Assembly (NCBI GenBank): GCA_002104905.1
Contig: MCFE01000279.1
Location: forward strand, 1-64,000
DNA from: Basidiobolus meristosporus CBS 931.73
Lineage: Eukaryota; Basidiobolomycota; Basidiobolomycetes; Basidiobolales; Basidiobolaceae
Direction of reading: 5' to 3'
Length of the DNA: 64,000 nt
Of this stretch, positions 33,270 to 44,983 are shown piece after piece. Made by a program: the position numbers and the translations under genes. The notes under the pieces are model-generated. The model was not told where the DNA came from, did not search any database, and was given only the letters and a program-made list of their open reading frames with translations. Each line of letters begins with the position of its first letter. The stretch's first letter is position 1.

Positions 33270-35440
33270 CAAGGATCACTTACACACCTATTGGAAACTC
33301 CCAAAAGTTGAAGCAAGGCTCAATATTCTCCACACACCAAGCAAGATAGAGTAGCAAATGGGTACAGTAGTAGCAGAGATCTGTGCATTCAGCTTTTTGT
33401 TTGGAATATAGCTGCTCAAGTCCTGTTACAAACTCTTTGCACAAATGCTGTAGATGTGTCATGCTGGCATTTGTCATCTGCTTCTGGATAAATAGTCCTA
33501 CAATGTTGACATATGACTCCTATTGCTTCCAATGTACTCTTGGTAGGAATGGCTTCAGAAGGCCATTTGAATAAACACATATTCAGTTCATCCAGTCCTT
33601 ACACTTTTATTGTTGCATATGCAAATTAGTGTTGATTGGACCCTGTGAGAAGTACTTAGGGTAGCAGATACTCTGTAAATTCTTGCCAATTCTTTGAAAT
33701 TTCTCCAGTATCTCAAAGGGCGCATTTAGCTTGAATGCTCTATGTACAACTTGGTCACCAGTATAGGGATAATGTTGATAACCAAATGCATTTCTCCCAG
33801 TGGAAAGCTTTTGCTTCAACAGATACCCTCTATCTTAAGTATCTCTGGTGTCCAGTTAATGACATATTCCAACCATTGGCTTATAGCTTGCCAACTTTGC
33901 TGCATTTGCATGCTGACTTCTCTATGTTCTCTCTGTGGGAATATGATGTTCTTAGTGTTGGTGTTTGATTAATAATAATGTGTTTGAGTTATGGAGTAGA
34001 TCCCCTGGATCTCACACATATGGGAGCAATACCATTCATTGTGCCCAGAAAGGCTTGCTATCTTGCCAATGGCTGGGGTATCTCCAATGCAGATCATGAT
34101 ATGCAATTTTACATGAAGGCCATTTACTGTTATCCTGCTGGAAAGCATACAAAACTCACCCAGCAATGGATACAGGAAGCTATCCAGGTTGGGTGGTGAT
34201 TTAGGCCCAGATACCAGTGAGAATACCATCAGATTTCTGCTCTGATACTGCAAAACAGGTGGCCAATTCAGGTTGATGAGAATCAGTAGCCAGCAGGATT
34301 TGCTGGTAGAGTACTTGTTTAATGAGAATCCATCAGGTGCCATGGCAAAGGCATGGTGTTACATACCTTCAAAGTAGCTCTTGCTTCTTAGCTGTTTGTG
34401 ATGTTTGCCATCAAATATATTGGATATGTTTGTGCTTGATTGATACTGGGTGTGATACTTTACAGCTTCACAATATTTGTTGGACTGCATGAGCTTCTTT
34501 ATACAGGGTATTACCAGAATATATGGGGAGGGTGAACAATGTTTTCCCCCAATAGATGTGGATTCCTGACAAGTTGGACACCTTGCAATGGTGGCATTTT
34601 CTGATGTGAATGCCATGCAACTGTTAAAACATGCTGGTATCAGGACAGTCTCTGAGTCAAATGTTGCCAGCTGCATGATAGTTTTTCACTTATACAATAT
34701 ATATGGTAAGTTGCATCCTGGGATGATTTTGGCAAGAAGCAGCAGTAAATCCTCAAAGCACTCATTACTGAAATGCACCACTTCTCCAGCCACATTATCA
34801 TATCATTCACCAGTAGATGGATTACTGGGCTCACTTCACTCAAGAAAGTATCCTTGACATTTTTTTCCATGGGTGTTATCTCATTGCAAAATGGGATTTT
34901 GCCAGGCTCATGCAGGGTACTGTTGTTAGGGAAGATAGGCTTGCATTCCATCAGTAGCCTGCTTCTTCAGAGCTTCCACTCTGAATGACATATTCAGAAG
35001 GCAGGGGTGAGCCTAAAGGCATCCCAAACTCTCCTGACTCAGTTTGCACAGGGTGACAAGTACAGCCAGATGCTGCTATAGAAGTATCTAGTGGCTGGCA
35101 AGATATTGCTGGTACAGTAGTGACTGGTGAACAGTCAAATAGAACTTGTGTGAGAAAACACTGGCTGTGATCCTTGTAATACTTCCTATACAATCTGTGT
35201 AATTCATGGCTGAGAGGCCTACTACAATAGCCACATGGTCTTTTCCTCTTCTCTTACAGCATTGAATCAAAGTAGTCTTGTACATGGGGTAAATAGTTTG
35301 ACACACAACAATATAACACTATTATATTGCTTTTTTGTCAATACTCATGTGAATTTGAGACAAACTTGTATTTATGATATTGCACCTACATGAATGTAAC
35401 ATTAAATGATGACCTACCATAGTAATCATTATAGATACCC
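33270..35440 (-). pseudogene. CACTA/Plavaka-like transposase copy
   Basis: Minus-strand relic, one of the better copies. N-terminus near 35280 (YKTTLIQCCKRRGKDHVAIV). 34640-34951: NDMIMWLEKWC, then the TWYKW-equivalent region. 34359-34676: ARCPTCQESTSIGGKHC, 'KKLMQSNKYCEAVKYH' and 'NIFDGKHHKQLRSK'. 33969-34343: 'DGFSLNKYSTSKSCW', 'PKSPPNLDSFLYPLLGE', then 'IGDTPAIGKIASLSGHN' and CSHMCEIQGIYS. 33280-33477: 'HLCKEFVTGLEQLYSKQ' C-terminal block. The gene 2 start codons are visible just upstream (35404-35440) but that gene is cut off by the terminus of the next element at 35451. Internal stops and shifts. Confidence 0.78.
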
Positions 35441-35929
35441 TATAAAAAATTATTGTAATGATCCAATCAAAAGGCTATCACAAAGTTAAAGTCCTGTGAC
35501 TAAGAGGTACTGATGCCATGAGAACACTGTCCAGAGACCATTGAAAAATAATGGCACTCCAGATTCCACCAAAAACTTAGTCAAAATTTTTGATCACAAC
35601 AATGTATAAGTGGCTTTTGATTGGTTCCCTGCCAATTTGTTCACTTTCTGATCCTGGACACTCTATCACCTCCCATGTTTGTGTGCATTGATTGGCTATT
35701 GCCTCTTTTTCACACTCCTTACTTCCTGACTCAACTGTTTCTCTTACTTTTCATGCATACAAATTGATATATTTCCATTGAAGCTTCAGTTGTGCCTCAA
35801 TTGCCAATTGTATTGACCTATACAAGTCCCTATACTCTACACTAATGTTAATCCTAACCTACACTCAACAAGTAACTCCATTAAAATCCACCACTCAATA
35901 AGTATCTCTGCTGTAACACAATGGTTCCA

Positions 35930-37936
35930 TGACTTTGGCAGGAACCCAATGGCTTTATGCCACTGTTCATTCACTGGTTCCCCCACATCCTATTCTTCAG
36001 CCATCACTGCAAGGTCTAGCACCTCATCTGCCAGTCTTTACAATGAATCCTTGCAATATTTCAGTCTGCTTTCTTGAGCACTGCTCTTGAAGAAGTGCTG
36101 CTACCTCTTGGTGTGCCTATTGATGTTCCAAAACTCCACTTAAGGCATTGAGATAGTCTTTCAAGGTCTTGACATTTTTGCCTTGTCTGTCAGTGGGATC
36201 TCCACTCTGTCAACAATAGAGGATGTGGTGGCTGTGATTGACAAGTTGCTTTTTTCTGTAAACTCATCTACCTACCTGGAATGTAGCTCAACTGGCTGTG
36301 CTTCCAACTCTTGTGAAAACAGCTGTTCTCCTGTTGGCAATACTTTTTGGCTATGATGGGATTCAGTATGTTTGGGCTAGTGGTGTTAATTGGCAAGAAC
36401 TGCAGTTTTTTTTACATGCCTCCCTGTCTCAGGCTTGGGTAGACATCTTTCCCTTTACCTTTTCCTTTATCACTGCCAGATCTTTCACTGCTACTTTGTC
36501 TGAGTGCTTCTTGTAGTGAACTATATTTCTCCTTAATAATTTCTGCTGTGAAACATTTGTTTTGGCCTGCTTGTCCCTTGCTGTCACCCTTCTGGCAACC
36601 TGATGTTTCCTTCCTGCTTGTTTCAAGCTCTTGCCATATTTGAGATGGGCTCCTGAAAAAGCCACTGGTTTTTATCACTGCCAGGTCCTTCACTGCTACT
36701 TTGACTGGGTGCTTCTTGAGTAGAACTATGGTTTTTCCTTGATGAATGTTGTGCTGGTGCATTGATGTCTGTCTGCTTGTCCCTAATTGGCACTCTTCCA
36801 GCTAACTAACATCTCTTTGACACTTGTCTGGAGCTTTTGGCTCTGCTGGTATTGGGCTCTTGAGGAAGCCACTGGTATTTAGTCAAGGCACCATTGTTCT
36901 TTGGCCTTTGATAGTTTCTACTATTCTTAAGATACTTTCTTGGCATACCAATGCTGGTGCAAAATCTGTTTGCCTATTTTAATTCATGAAAATGCTCATG
37001 GAACAAGTCAAGTGCATTCTGCTTGGCCTTGGGTCCCTGATGGTCCCATGGTCTGTCGGCCTTAAGGTGATGGTGTGCTAAACTTCTAACAGCCTATAGA
37101 ATATTAGCACACTCTTCAGTATTGCACTCAACAGCTTCATAAATCTTCAGTGTCTTTTGATTTTTATACTTTAGTGTAAATATGACATTGTCTCCCTCCC
37201 ACTCTGTGATAGGTTTTTCTGTGGGCTTTATCATTGGCACTGTTGTTGTGCTTTTAAAGACTTTATGGTGTTCTTCTGCTGTTACATCAGGAAATGGCTC
37301 AATTCTTGGCTGTGACATTGAGCTACTTGAGTTTCTTCTTTGCAGCAAAGATACTGCTTTCTCTACCAGGGATATTAATTGCTCTACATGCATTATCTGC
37401 TCATCCTGCTTCTTGACAATATCCTAGTTTCTCTGGGCCATTGCATCTATCCTGTCAGCCACTGCACCTAATTGCCTCATTAATGCTGTTGTATGAGCTG
37501 ATAACAGACTTGCCAATATGGGTGGTGGTGATGTTATGACAGCCACTTGCTGGTCTTCAACTGAGGGTACTGCATTTGCTATATTCTCATCTGCCCAAGT
37601 ATAACAGTGAGCTTGTGGCTCTGCAGAGGTTCTCAATTGCCTACTTGACTCAGAGCCTAAGGAGTCCGCGTTATTACCTTCAGTGGGCAAACTGTTAGCA
37701 TGGCCTTTTTTGGATGTAACCCTGCTTGTTGCACTAAATGTCAAAGCAAGCTGTTGTCCATCTGTTCTTCTGTTGCCATCAGTGGTTGGGTTTGATTGGG
37801 ATCCTGACAACTTTGCTTTATTTTTTGGTGGTATATATATTGAAGTGGGTGAAACCAAAGGGGAAATAGTGTTATATATATGTGTGTACGTAGTGCCACA
37901 ACTGTATTTATAATGCTTACTATGGTGGGTCATCAT
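35930..37936 (-). pseudogene. CACTA element accessory gene 2 (best minus-strand copy)
   Basis: Starts MMTHHSKHYKYS at 37936. First frame (37424-37936): N-terminal KNKAKLSGSQSNPT and QLALTFSATSRVT segments, then the helical LLSAHTTALMRQLGAVADR with 'IDAMAQRN'. Second frame (37094-37393): VEQLISLVEKAVSLLQRR, a heptad-patterned coiled coil, then 'MSQPRIEPFPDVTAEE'. The two frames are separated by one stop (TAG at 37424-37426). Third part (36412-36762): a basic Gln/Ser/Lys module present twice (KYSSLQEALRQSSSERSGSD and HQGKTIVLLKKH...KVAVKDLAVIK). The 3' part near 35930-36240 corresponds to the LQRLADE end. Not recognised as a known domain protein. A DNA-binding or transposase partner role is inference from its position. 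Broken by stops. Confidence 0.6.
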
Positions 37937-38056
37937 TGAATCTTACATTCATGTAGGTGCAATGTCTCAAATACAAGACTGTCTTAAGTTCACCTGAGTA
38001 TTGACAAAAAGGTGATATAGTAGCATTATGTTGTTGAAGGTCAAACTGTTTGCATC

Positions 38057-39899
38057 ATGGACAAGACCAGTTTGACTCAATGCCATAAGAGAAGAGAAAA
38101 AGACCATGTGGCTATTGTAGCAAGCCTCTCAGCCATGAAGCATGCAGACGGCGTAGCAACTATTACAAGTATCATAACCTGTGTCTTGCCACACAAATCA
38201 TATTTGACCATTCATTGGTCACTACTGTACCAACATTATCTTGCTAGCAAGTTGATACTCTTATATTGGCACCTGGCCATATTTGTCACCTTACGCAATC
38301 TGAGTCAGGTGAGTTTGTGATGCCTTTAGGCTCACCTCAGCCTTCTAAATATGGCATGCAGAGTGATAGCTCTGACAAAGCAGGTTCACTGATGGATTGT
38401 GAGCCTATCTCCCCTAACAACAGTACCACCTATGAGCCTGGTCAAATCCCAATATGCAATGTGACAACACTCATTGAAACAAATGCCAAGGATACTTTAT
38501 GGAGCCAAGTGAGCCCAGTAATCCATCTCCTGATGAATGATGTAATGTTGTGGCTAGAGAAGTGGCATGTTTCCACTAATATTAGTAATGGTGGCTTTGA
38601 GGATTTATTACTGCTTCTTGCCAAGATCATTCCAGGATGCAACTCTACATGTACATGGTACAAGTGGACAACCATCATGCAGCTGGCAACATATGATCCA
38701 GAGACTGTCCTGACTCCAGCATGTGTTAACAGTTGCATGGCATTCACATCCAAAAATGTTACTATTGCAACATGTGCAAATTGTCAGGAATCCACCACCA
38801 TTTTGGGAAAACATTGCTCATACTGCAGATATATTCCAGTAATGCCCCATCTGAGGAAGCTAATGCAGTCCAACAAATATTGCAAAGCTATACAGTACTG
38901 CTCTCTGTATCATTTAAGCATAAAAATATCCAATATATTTGATGGCAAGCATTACAAACAGCTAAGAAGCAAGGGCTACTCTGAAGGTATGTATGACCAT
39001 GCCTTTGCCTTTGCACTTGATGGATTCTCATTAAGCAAGTATTCTACCAGCAAATCCTGCTGACCACTGATCCTCATCAATCTGACTCTGCTGCCCATCC
39101 TATGGTATCAGAGCAATAATCTGATGGTAGTCTTACTGGTATCTGGGCTTAAATCACCATCCAACCTGGATAGCTACCTGTATCCATTGCTGGAAGGATT
39201 TTGTATGCTTTCCAGCAGGATAACAGTAAATGGCCATAATGTGAAAGTGCATACTATTATCTACATTGGAGATACCCCTGCCATCAGCAAGAAAACTGGT
39301 TTTCCAGGCACAGTGGAGGTATTGCTGTCAAATGTGTGAGATCCAGGGGATTTACTCCGTAATACACACACATTTTTATTACACAAACACCAGCACTAAA
39401 AACATCATCTTTCCACAGAGAGAATGTACAGAAGTCAGCATGAAATTGCAGCAAAGTTGACAAGCTATTAGCCATTGGTTGGAATATGGAATCAATTAGA
39501 AACCAGAGATACTCAAGATAGAGGGTATCTGTTGGAGCAAAAGCTTTCCACTGGAAGTAATGCATTTGCTTTTGAACAACATCCCTATACTGATGACCAA
39601 GTTGCACATGGGGCATTTAAAGCTAAATGCACACTTTGAGATACTCATGAAATATCAAATAATTGGCAAGATATTACAGAGTATCTGCTACCCTAAGTAC
39701 TTCCAATGGGCTCCAATGAATATTCATTCACATGTGCAACAATACAAATGCAAAGACTGGATGAACTGGATATGTATTTATTCAAGTGGTATTCTGAAGC
39801 CATTCCTACCAAGAGTACAATTGAAGCATTAGTAGTCATATGTGGACATTGTAGAAATACTTATCCAGAAGCAGATCACTAATGCCAACTTGATGCTTC
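38057..39899 (+). pseudogene. CACTA/Plavaka-like transposase, 5' part (P3)
   Basis: Starts MDKTSLTQCHKRREKDHVAI. The long frame 38266-39063 (265 aa) holds, in order: SPVIHLLMNDVMLWLEKW, 'FEDLLLLLAKIIPGCN', TWYKWTTIMQLATYDPE, 'CVNSCMAF', CANCQESTTILGKHC, 'LRKLMQSNKYCKAIQY', 'DGKHYKQLRSKGY' and 'LDGFSLSKYSTSKSC'. A TGA then interrupts. 39124-39339 continues with GLKSPSNLDSYLYPLLE and 'YIGDTPAISKKTGFPG'. A frameshift follows, before CEIQGIYS. This order (CxxCxE region, DG-x-RY-like region, LSxDGxxL block, GP-KPKxLDSFLxPL block, GDxPAxxK, GHN, CxxCxIxGI) is that of Tnp2-family transposases. Excises and integrates the element in active relatives. Interrupted at 39899 by an LTR-like element. Confidence 0.82.
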
Positions 39900-41113
39900 T
39901 GTGGTAATGGAAAGTATTCTATTATTACAATATCTCAAAACCAATATTGCACTCATTTCTTTATTTTGCTTTTTGCTATTATAACACACAGGTAAAAGAT
40001 CAAGAATTTACAACTTTGAAGGACAAATACTCCAGACCCTAACAAGCAATCCACCCAAGAATATTATGTCAAGCAGAGCACGCAGTACTCAGCACATGTT
40101 GCAAATTACAGCTCACTTGATGAAGTACCTAAGGAGTTACAACCAAAAGAGTCCAATTATTATATATACTTGGTCTCTATTGCTAAAATTACTATGGTGA
40201 CTTTGATTGTGTATAATTTCTGAGCCAGCCAATCAAATCACATGATATCTTTACAGGCACTGCGCCTAAGTTCAATCTGCACTGCTGCAAAATTTTAGCT
40301 TCATATCACCTGCATTGCTTGCGCAATTGCCCAAAAACTTTGATTCTTCAGAAATTTCTTATATATGACTTCCCCAGCTGAAAGTTAAAGGGGAGCCTCT
40401 CTTTCCAGAATCTCCACACTACGATTACAAGTTTAAAGGTTATAAGACCTCCCCTGCATCACTTGCACTGTTGAGTATTCTGACTTTGATTGGTACTACA
40501 TCAGTAAAGAGAATGCAAAGCTCACAAGAATCCAATCTAAGTTCTACAATAAACTACCACTTTTCTGTTGGAAAAGTCCCCTCTAAGAAGCCCCTTTACT
40601 CTAAAGACACCCCTTTAGAGACCCCTTTAAGAATCCCCTTTACTCTAAAGAAGCCCCTTTAGGCACCCCTTTGGTGTAAAGTCCACTTCAGAGACCACTA
40701 CAAGAAGCCCCTATAGTCTAAAGACACCCCTTTGGACACCCCTTTAGGTCTAAAGACCCCTTTAGAGACTTCTACAACACACCCCTCTAGGTTAAAGGGG
40801 AGTTCAGAATTTCCATATTAGGAAATATTTTCTCACAAAGGAAAGTGACTTCCAAATATGGAAAAGTTACTATAAAAGTAAATAAGCTCATTAGTTGACA
40901 GAAGGTCAGAACATTGCTGTAAAAGTGACAAACACTGCCTATAGTATATTTTGAGCCCAAAATTGAAGATGTTAGTGAAAGTTATATCTTCTATTGGCAT
41001 ATCAAACTCCCAATAAACTATTTCAGTATTAGCATTTTGAAAGTTGTTGTATATTGTTGATTAGCCTCTACATTGTAGAACAGGCCCCAAACTAATCTTA
41101 ATACAACACAACA
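39900..41113. repeat. 1.2-kb LTR-like element, copy 1
   Basis: 1214 bp, ends TGTGGTAATGG and ACACAACA (TG...CA). It lies inside the transposase; the flanking 4 bp are CTTC (39896-39899) and CATC (41114-41117), a duplication with one change. No coding frame of note. It contains a TATATATGAC tract near 40362 and an array of CCCCTTTA/TAAAGGGG motifs at 40570-40800. It matches copies 2 and 3 along the whole length. Best read as a solo LTR of an unseen retrotransposon. Confidence 0.72.
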
Positions 41114-41307
41114 CATCTACAGCTGTTGTACAAGGAGTTTGTGGCAGGATTTGAGCAGCTATACTACAAACATAGAGCTGAGAACATAGATCTCTGCTGC
41201 TACCGCATCCATTCTCTACTCTGTCATGCACAGCATATGGAGAATATTGGGTCTTGCTTCACCTTTTGGATGTTTCCTATGGAGCAGATGTGTGGGGAGA
41301 TAGGAAT
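41114..41307 (+). pseudogene. transposase C-terminal block trapped between two LTR-like elements
   Basis: About 190 bp of the transposase. It encodes LYKEFVAGFEQLYYKH, 'ENIDLCCYRIHSLLCHAQ' and 'FTFWMFPMEQMCGEIG'. This is the conserved C-terminal block of Plavaka-type transposases (pattern YY..R...C....H.LLH......GP.W.YW.FPMER..G). In frame and little damaged, but isolated by insertions on both sides. Confidence 0.78.
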
Positions 41308-42458
41308 TGTTGTGTTGTGTAATGATTAGTTTGGGGCTTGTTGTACAATGTAGAGGCTAATCAACAATATACAACAACTTTCAAAATGCTAATACTGAAA
41401 TAGTTTATTGGGAGTTTGATATACCAATAGAAGATATAACTTTCACTAATTTCCTCAATCTGAGGCTCAAAATATACTGTAGGCAGTGTTTATCACTTCT
41501 ACAGCAGTGTTCTGACCTTCTGTCAACTAATGGGCTCATTTACTTTTATAGTAACTTTTCCTTACTTGGAAGTCACTTTCCTTTCTGAGAAAACATTTCC
41601 TAATATGGAGATTCTGAACCCCCTTTGACCTAAAAGGGTGTGTTGTAGAAGTATCTAAAGGGGTGTCTAAAGGGGTGTCCTTAGAGTAAAGGGGCTTCTT
41701 GTAATGGTCTCTAAAGTGGACTTTACACTAAAGGGGTGCCTAAAGGGGCTTCTTTAGAGTAAAGGGGTTTCTTAGAGGGGACTTTTCCAACAGAAAAGTT
41801 GTAGTTTCTTGTAGAACTTAGATCAGATTCTTGTGAGCTTTGCAGTCTCTTTACTGATGTAGTACCAATCAAAGTCAGAATACTCAAAAGTGCAAGTGAT
41901 GCAGGGGAAGTCTTATAGCCTTGGAACTTGTAATTGTAGTGTGGAGAATCTGGAAAGAGAGGCTCTCTCTTTATTTTTCAGCTGGGGAAGTCATATATAT
42001 GAAAACTCTGAAGGATCAAAGTTTTTGGGCAATTGCGCAAGCAGTACACGTGATAAAAAGCTAAAACCTTGCAGTGGTGCAGATTGGACATAGGCGCAGC
42101 ACCTGTGAAAATAGCACGTGATATGATTGGCTGGTTCAAAAGTTACATGTGATCAAAGTCACCATAGTAATCCTAGCAATAAGGCATAGTAAAGATAATA
42201 ATTGGACTCTTTTGGTCATAACTCCTTAAGTACTGCTTCAAATGAGCTGTAACCCAAAACATGTGTTGGCTACTACGTGTTCTGTAAGACATAATATACC
42301 TGGGTGGATTGCTTGTCAGGGTTTGGAGCATTTGTCCTTGAAAGTTGGAAATTCTTGATCTTTCACTTGTGTGTTACAATAGCAAAAAGCAAAATAAAGA
42401 AATCAGTGCAATATTGGTTTAGAGATATTGCAGTAATGGAATACTTTCCATTACCACA
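41308..42458. repeat. 1.2-kb LTR-like element, copy 2 (inverted)
   Basis: 1151 bp, the reverse orientation of copy 1: begins TGTTGTGTTGTGTA and ends TTCCATTACCACA. The flanking 4 bp are GAAT (41304-41307) and GAAG (42459-42462), a duplication with one change. The TAAAGGGG array is at 41625-41780. With copy 1 it forms a 1.15-kb inverted repeat around 194 bp. Confidence 0.75.
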
Positions 42459-43090
42459 GAAGACAAGTCAAGTTGCAGGTATTACCACGTCCCAATCTCA
42501 TCGTGAATATTACCGGCAAGTCCATCACAGATGTGATGAGTTGGTGCATGGAGGACAGCCAGGAAGAGTTAGAAGTTACTGGGGACAAATGTGAACACGG
42601 AGACACCTATGCCTATGGCATTAAGAAGCTAAGCAGCCCCAATGTGTGAGTAATCAGTTAAGTAATGCAAAGTTAGGTTGGGTGCAACAAGCAACTAATA
42701 TCTATTATGAAAACTCTACCAAGGTATGCCAGATTTCTCATGGTCACAAGCCAACTTCTACACCATTCAATATGGAATTCACACAAACAAGAGCCAGAGC
42801 ACACCTATATGGGGGACTAGAATCCAGCAGGGAGAAGGAATATATTGGCTAAATAACAAGAAGTTCTTTGCAGATATTCAGGAGGTATTCATGGCAGAAG
42901 TGGCAACAACCAAGCATATATTTGCAAGATGTATATGATACCAGCAGTATAAGGTATATGACAGCTCTGCAAGTATCACACTAAAAAGCCATAAAGTTGA
43001 GGTGATAGAAGTATGTCAATTGCAGCAGGTATGCACATTTGTAGAGGTTAGTAAGCACAAGGCCATATTTGTTTTTGATTCAAGCTATGT
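42459..43090 (+). pseudogene. transposase 3' end (P3)
   Basis: Resumes the transposase after copy 2: VAGITTSQSHREYYRQVHHR ... CDELVHGGQPGR, then 'GWVQQATNIYYENSTKVC' and the 'RAHLYGGLESSREKEYIG' block (42646-42852). The same order appears at 2860-3340. It ends in an AT-rich tail shared with 3340-3470 and 48500-48600. Frames change several times. Confidence 0.65.
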
Positions 43091-43104
43091 GCGGAGTAAC
43101 CAGA

Positions 43105-43575
43105 GTAGTAGTGTATAAACAAATAAAGAGGGTGGTTCTACAGTGAAATATATGAATTGCACCAGGGGAGGTAGAAAAAGGAAATACCGTTTGGTAAATT
43201 GTTACAGTAGCATTATACAGTACCAGCTGTAGGCTGCCATGCTGCCAATATAATGCCATCAGAGTCTTGTTGTGGGGCTGTTAAAATACTGTCAAGTTTC
43301 TTGCCATATAAAGCAATTAGATGTCCTGGCTGGCTGGGTCCATTTAAAATAGTTACAGAGCACAATAAGACCACAACAATAACATGTAATTAATGTCACA
43401 GCACTAATCAAGTCTTAACAAGTTTTATCACTTTATTTGGTAGTAAAATTAGCAAAACACCATTGTGATACTGTCATAAGATTGTCAAGAGGGTCACTAA
43501 TTCCAAGCTGCTGGTATCATGATGGTCTCTTAATGGGATCTTAACAGCTGATCTGGATTGAATCCACCTGCAGGA
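43105..43575. repeat. 480-bp repeat block
   Basis: Follows the transposase tail directly, as it does at 48610. Begins near the GTAGTAGTGTATAAAC tract, ends ACCTGCAGGACCAAATT. Its minus strand encodes an AAWN-ending tail near 43500-43560. It abuts the 5'-truncated start of gene 2 of the next element. Confidence 0.6.
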
Positions 43576-44181
43576 CCAAATTATTTTTTATCAGGAATAC
43601 AGTTGTGGCATCACATACATATGTATATGTAACACTATATCCCCTTTGGCTTGACTCACTTCCATGTATATGCTGCCAAAAAATAAAGCTAAGCTTTCTG
43701 GTTCCCAACCAAACCCCACTGCTGACAGCAGCAGAAGAACAATTGGACAACAGCTTGCTTTGGTACTCAGTGCAACAACCGGGGCCACAACCAAAAAAGG
43801 CCCTATCAACAGAGCACCTACTGAAGGAGATAATGCAGACACCTCAGGCTCTCAGTCAAGTAGGCAATTTGGAATCTCTGCATAGCCACTAGCTGACCAT
43901 AATGCTAAGGCAGATGAGAGAGTAGCAACAGCAGCACCTTCAGTTAAAGACCTACAAGTGGCCATTATAACATCACCACAACCTGTATTAGCAAGTATGT
44001 TGTCAGCTCATACAAAAGCATTAATGAGGCAATTAGGTGCAGTTGCTGATAGGATAGATTCAATGGCCCAAAGAAATCAGGAAATAGCCAAGAAACAGGA
44101 TGAGCAGATAAAAGGTGTAGAGCAATCAATATCCCAGGTAGAGAAAGCAGTATCATTGCTGCAAAGAAGGAACTCAAGCGG

Positions 44182-44983
44182 TGTGGTAGGGTAAACATAC
44201 CTCCCACAGACAAGTTTATTCATATAGTCATTATGATATACTTATCCATATTTTATCTTATCAGTATTATCCCATTCTTCTTTTGCGCATATTATCAGTA
44301 TTATCCCCATATGATGTTTACCCTGATTAGTTATTAGCATTAGTTATCCCAGATGTTATTCAGCTTTGTGATCAGTAGATGTATCTATATAAGGCAAGTA
44401 CCCGCGTCAGCACCTGTGACACATGACCTAAGTCTGTGTTACCATCCCTACCATTTCAATACCATATATGGTATTTCTATGTTGCACAGGTTTCAGACTA
44501 CTGATTCCTGATTGGTTGGATGTGCTGTGCCCTTTAGAACCTTCCAGGACATTCTTGGCATATTTTAGGTCATTGTGATGTCATCAAGAATTCCACTGAT
44601 ACCTAGAATCTTCTAGAACCTTGTCATTAGTAATCACTTGGCAATCAGGAAAAGTATTTAAGGGAAAGCAATCCCTCATCAATAAATCATCCCTTCTATC
44701 AGTAACACTTCTACCTAATTGATTAGCAGTTGATCACTGCACCTGCCTTCAGCAGTACATCTCAGACCTGCCATCAAGGAGCTTTTCAGGGTAGTGCACA
44801 AGACACACAGAGGCCTTTGGAGACACTTGGAGCACCTAGGAAGCTAGAGAAGCAGGAGCTTTTACCATAGTGACATATTGACAAAGACACCAGCAGTTTA
44901 GACACAGAGGTTATTGCACCCATCAGACACCTCACACACCTTGAGTTGTGTAGCTTCTCCCAGGAGTACCTCTACACCACCAT
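44182..44983. repeat. 802-bp solo LTR with perfect target duplication
   Basis: Inserted in gene 2. Starts TGTGGTAGGGTAAAC, ends CTACACCACCAT. Flanked by a perfect 5-bp duplication AGCGG (44177-44181 and 44984-44988). A TATATAAGG box near 44393 and an AATAAATC tract near 44690 resemble an LTR promoter and polyadenylation signal. The gene 2 frame resumes on the far side. No other copy in the window. Confidence 0.72.

Larger units (their letters stand above)
35451..43090. mobile_element. CACTA/Plavaka-like element P3, largest copy
   Basis: Starts with the terminus at 35451-35487 (TATTGTAATGATCC...). Gene 2 runs leftward from 37936 to about 35930 and the transposase runs rightward from 38057. 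The 120-bp gap between the two start codons would be a shared, divergent promoter. The transposase is interrupted by two copies of a 1.2-kb LTR-like element (39900-41113 and 41308-42458) and resumes at 42459. After about 43090 the 480-bp block begins and no matching right terminus is seen. Family assignment: Tnp2-type transposase, CACTA (EnSpm) superfamily, closest in my recollection to the Plavaka group of fungal elements. Confidence 0.7.

Noticed and set aside
40570-40800. CRISPR-like array
   Set aside because: Units are only 8 bp with variable short spacers, in a eukaryotic retroelement; no CRISPR features.
39900-41113. 1.2-kb element as a TIR DNA transposon
   Set aside because: The two ends (TGTGGTAATGG and, reversed, TGTTGTGTTGTA) share only a few bases, while the TG...CA ends and 4-bp flanks fit an LTR.
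43105-43575. 480-bp block as a solo LTR
   Set aside because: No TG...CA ends, no target duplication in any of four copies, and its end encodes a protein tail.
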